A DNA stretch of 64,000 nucleotides. Origin: Streptomyces sp. NBC_01235. Lineage in GTDB: Bacteria > Actinomycetota > Actinomycetes > Streptomycetales > Streptomycetaceae. The stretch covers positions 4,898,001-4,962,000 of the forward strand of contig NZ_CP108513.1 in NCBI RefSeq assembly GCF_035989285.1, given 5' to 3'. The notes below the pieces were generated by a model. It was given only the letters and a program-made list of their open reading frames with translations, did not search any database and had not been told where the DNA came from. Shown here in pieces: positions 63,969 to 64,000 of the stretch. The first letter of the stretch is position 1, and the number at the start of each line of letters is the position of its first letter. The position numbers and the translations under genes were made by a program.

Positions 63969-64000
63969 GTCGGCAGGCTATGCCCATGTGGCACAATCTG

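Overview
The window is a piece of a high-GC actinomycete chromosome, almost certainly Streptomyces. The supports are very GC-rich codon third positions, GTG/TTG (and apparently CTG) starts, many ATGA stop/start overlaps, and a gene order typical of streptomycetes (galU-glp-moaC-mog-acetyltransferase-sepX, fmdB-mtnP-mscL, fruRKA). No rRNA, CRISPR array or complete insertion sequence is seen. One tRNA gene, tRNA-Ala(CGC), is present.

Region 1 (1-13.5 kb) is accessory and partly decayed. It holds genes that handle quinones, electrophiles and xenobiotics: an old yellow enzyme with a divergent XRE-cupin regulator, a pirin/AhpD-like/GNAT operon with 4-nt overlaps, and a WrbA quinone reductase. With them are four paralogous AraC-family regulators and several broken genes (esterase fragment, frameshifted grpE, multiply frameshifted alpha/beta hydrolase, truncated second pirin carrying a palindromic repeat). 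A 50-nt block, 44/50 identical, lies upstream of both wrbA and the hydrolase remnant and looks like a shared promoter/operator.

Region 2 (13.7-16.5 kb) is the end of an actinomycete integrative element: an N-terminally truncated RepSA-type initiator, an excisionase and a tyrosine integrase, next to the 3' end of tRNA-Ala(CGC).

Region 3 (16.6-32 kb) is core genome. It contains sepX, a GNAT gene that seems to start with CTG, mog/moaB, moaC, glp (MoeA-like) and galU, which tie division, molybdopterin chemistry and UDP-glucose supply into one coupled transcription unit. Then come a formyltetrahydrofolate cyclo-ligase, a penicillin acylase family protein, a cation/proton antiporter, an MFS exporter, fmdB under a CIRCE heat-shock operator, mtnP, an RcpC/CpaB-like protein and mscL.

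Region 4 (32.5-51.5 kb) is the most interesting: a Wzx/Wzy-type surface glycan locus. It encodes a low-molecular-weight tyrosine phosphatase and a BY-kinase (Wzb/Wzc-like), a secreted LATTG sortase substrate whose predicted mature N-terminus is Gln, and an adjacent glutaminyl cyclase. It also encodes three GT4 glycosyltransferases, a D-glucuronyl C5-epimerase family protein, a single polypeptide joining a Wzx flippase to a Wzy polymerase, and a PglF/PglE/PglD/PglC-like set (4,6-dehydratase, 4-aminotransferase, acetyltransferase, phosphoglycosyl transferase). A DUF4012 protein closes the locus. A reasonable model is that a bacillosamine-like sugar is primed onto undecaprenyl phosphate, extended by the GT4 enzymes with a uronic acid, flipped and polymerised by the fusion, epimerised, and controlled by the kinase/phosphatase pair.

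Region 5 (51.8-64 kb) is housekeeping: a P1-family peptidase, an L,D-transpeptidase lipoprotein, a DUF6227 protein, the fructose operon fruR-fruK-fruA (fruK begins with a 15-bp minisatellite), a DHA2 drug exporter with a divergent WYL regulator, and a TetR regulator with a repetitive Pro/Thr/Gln/Gly tail.
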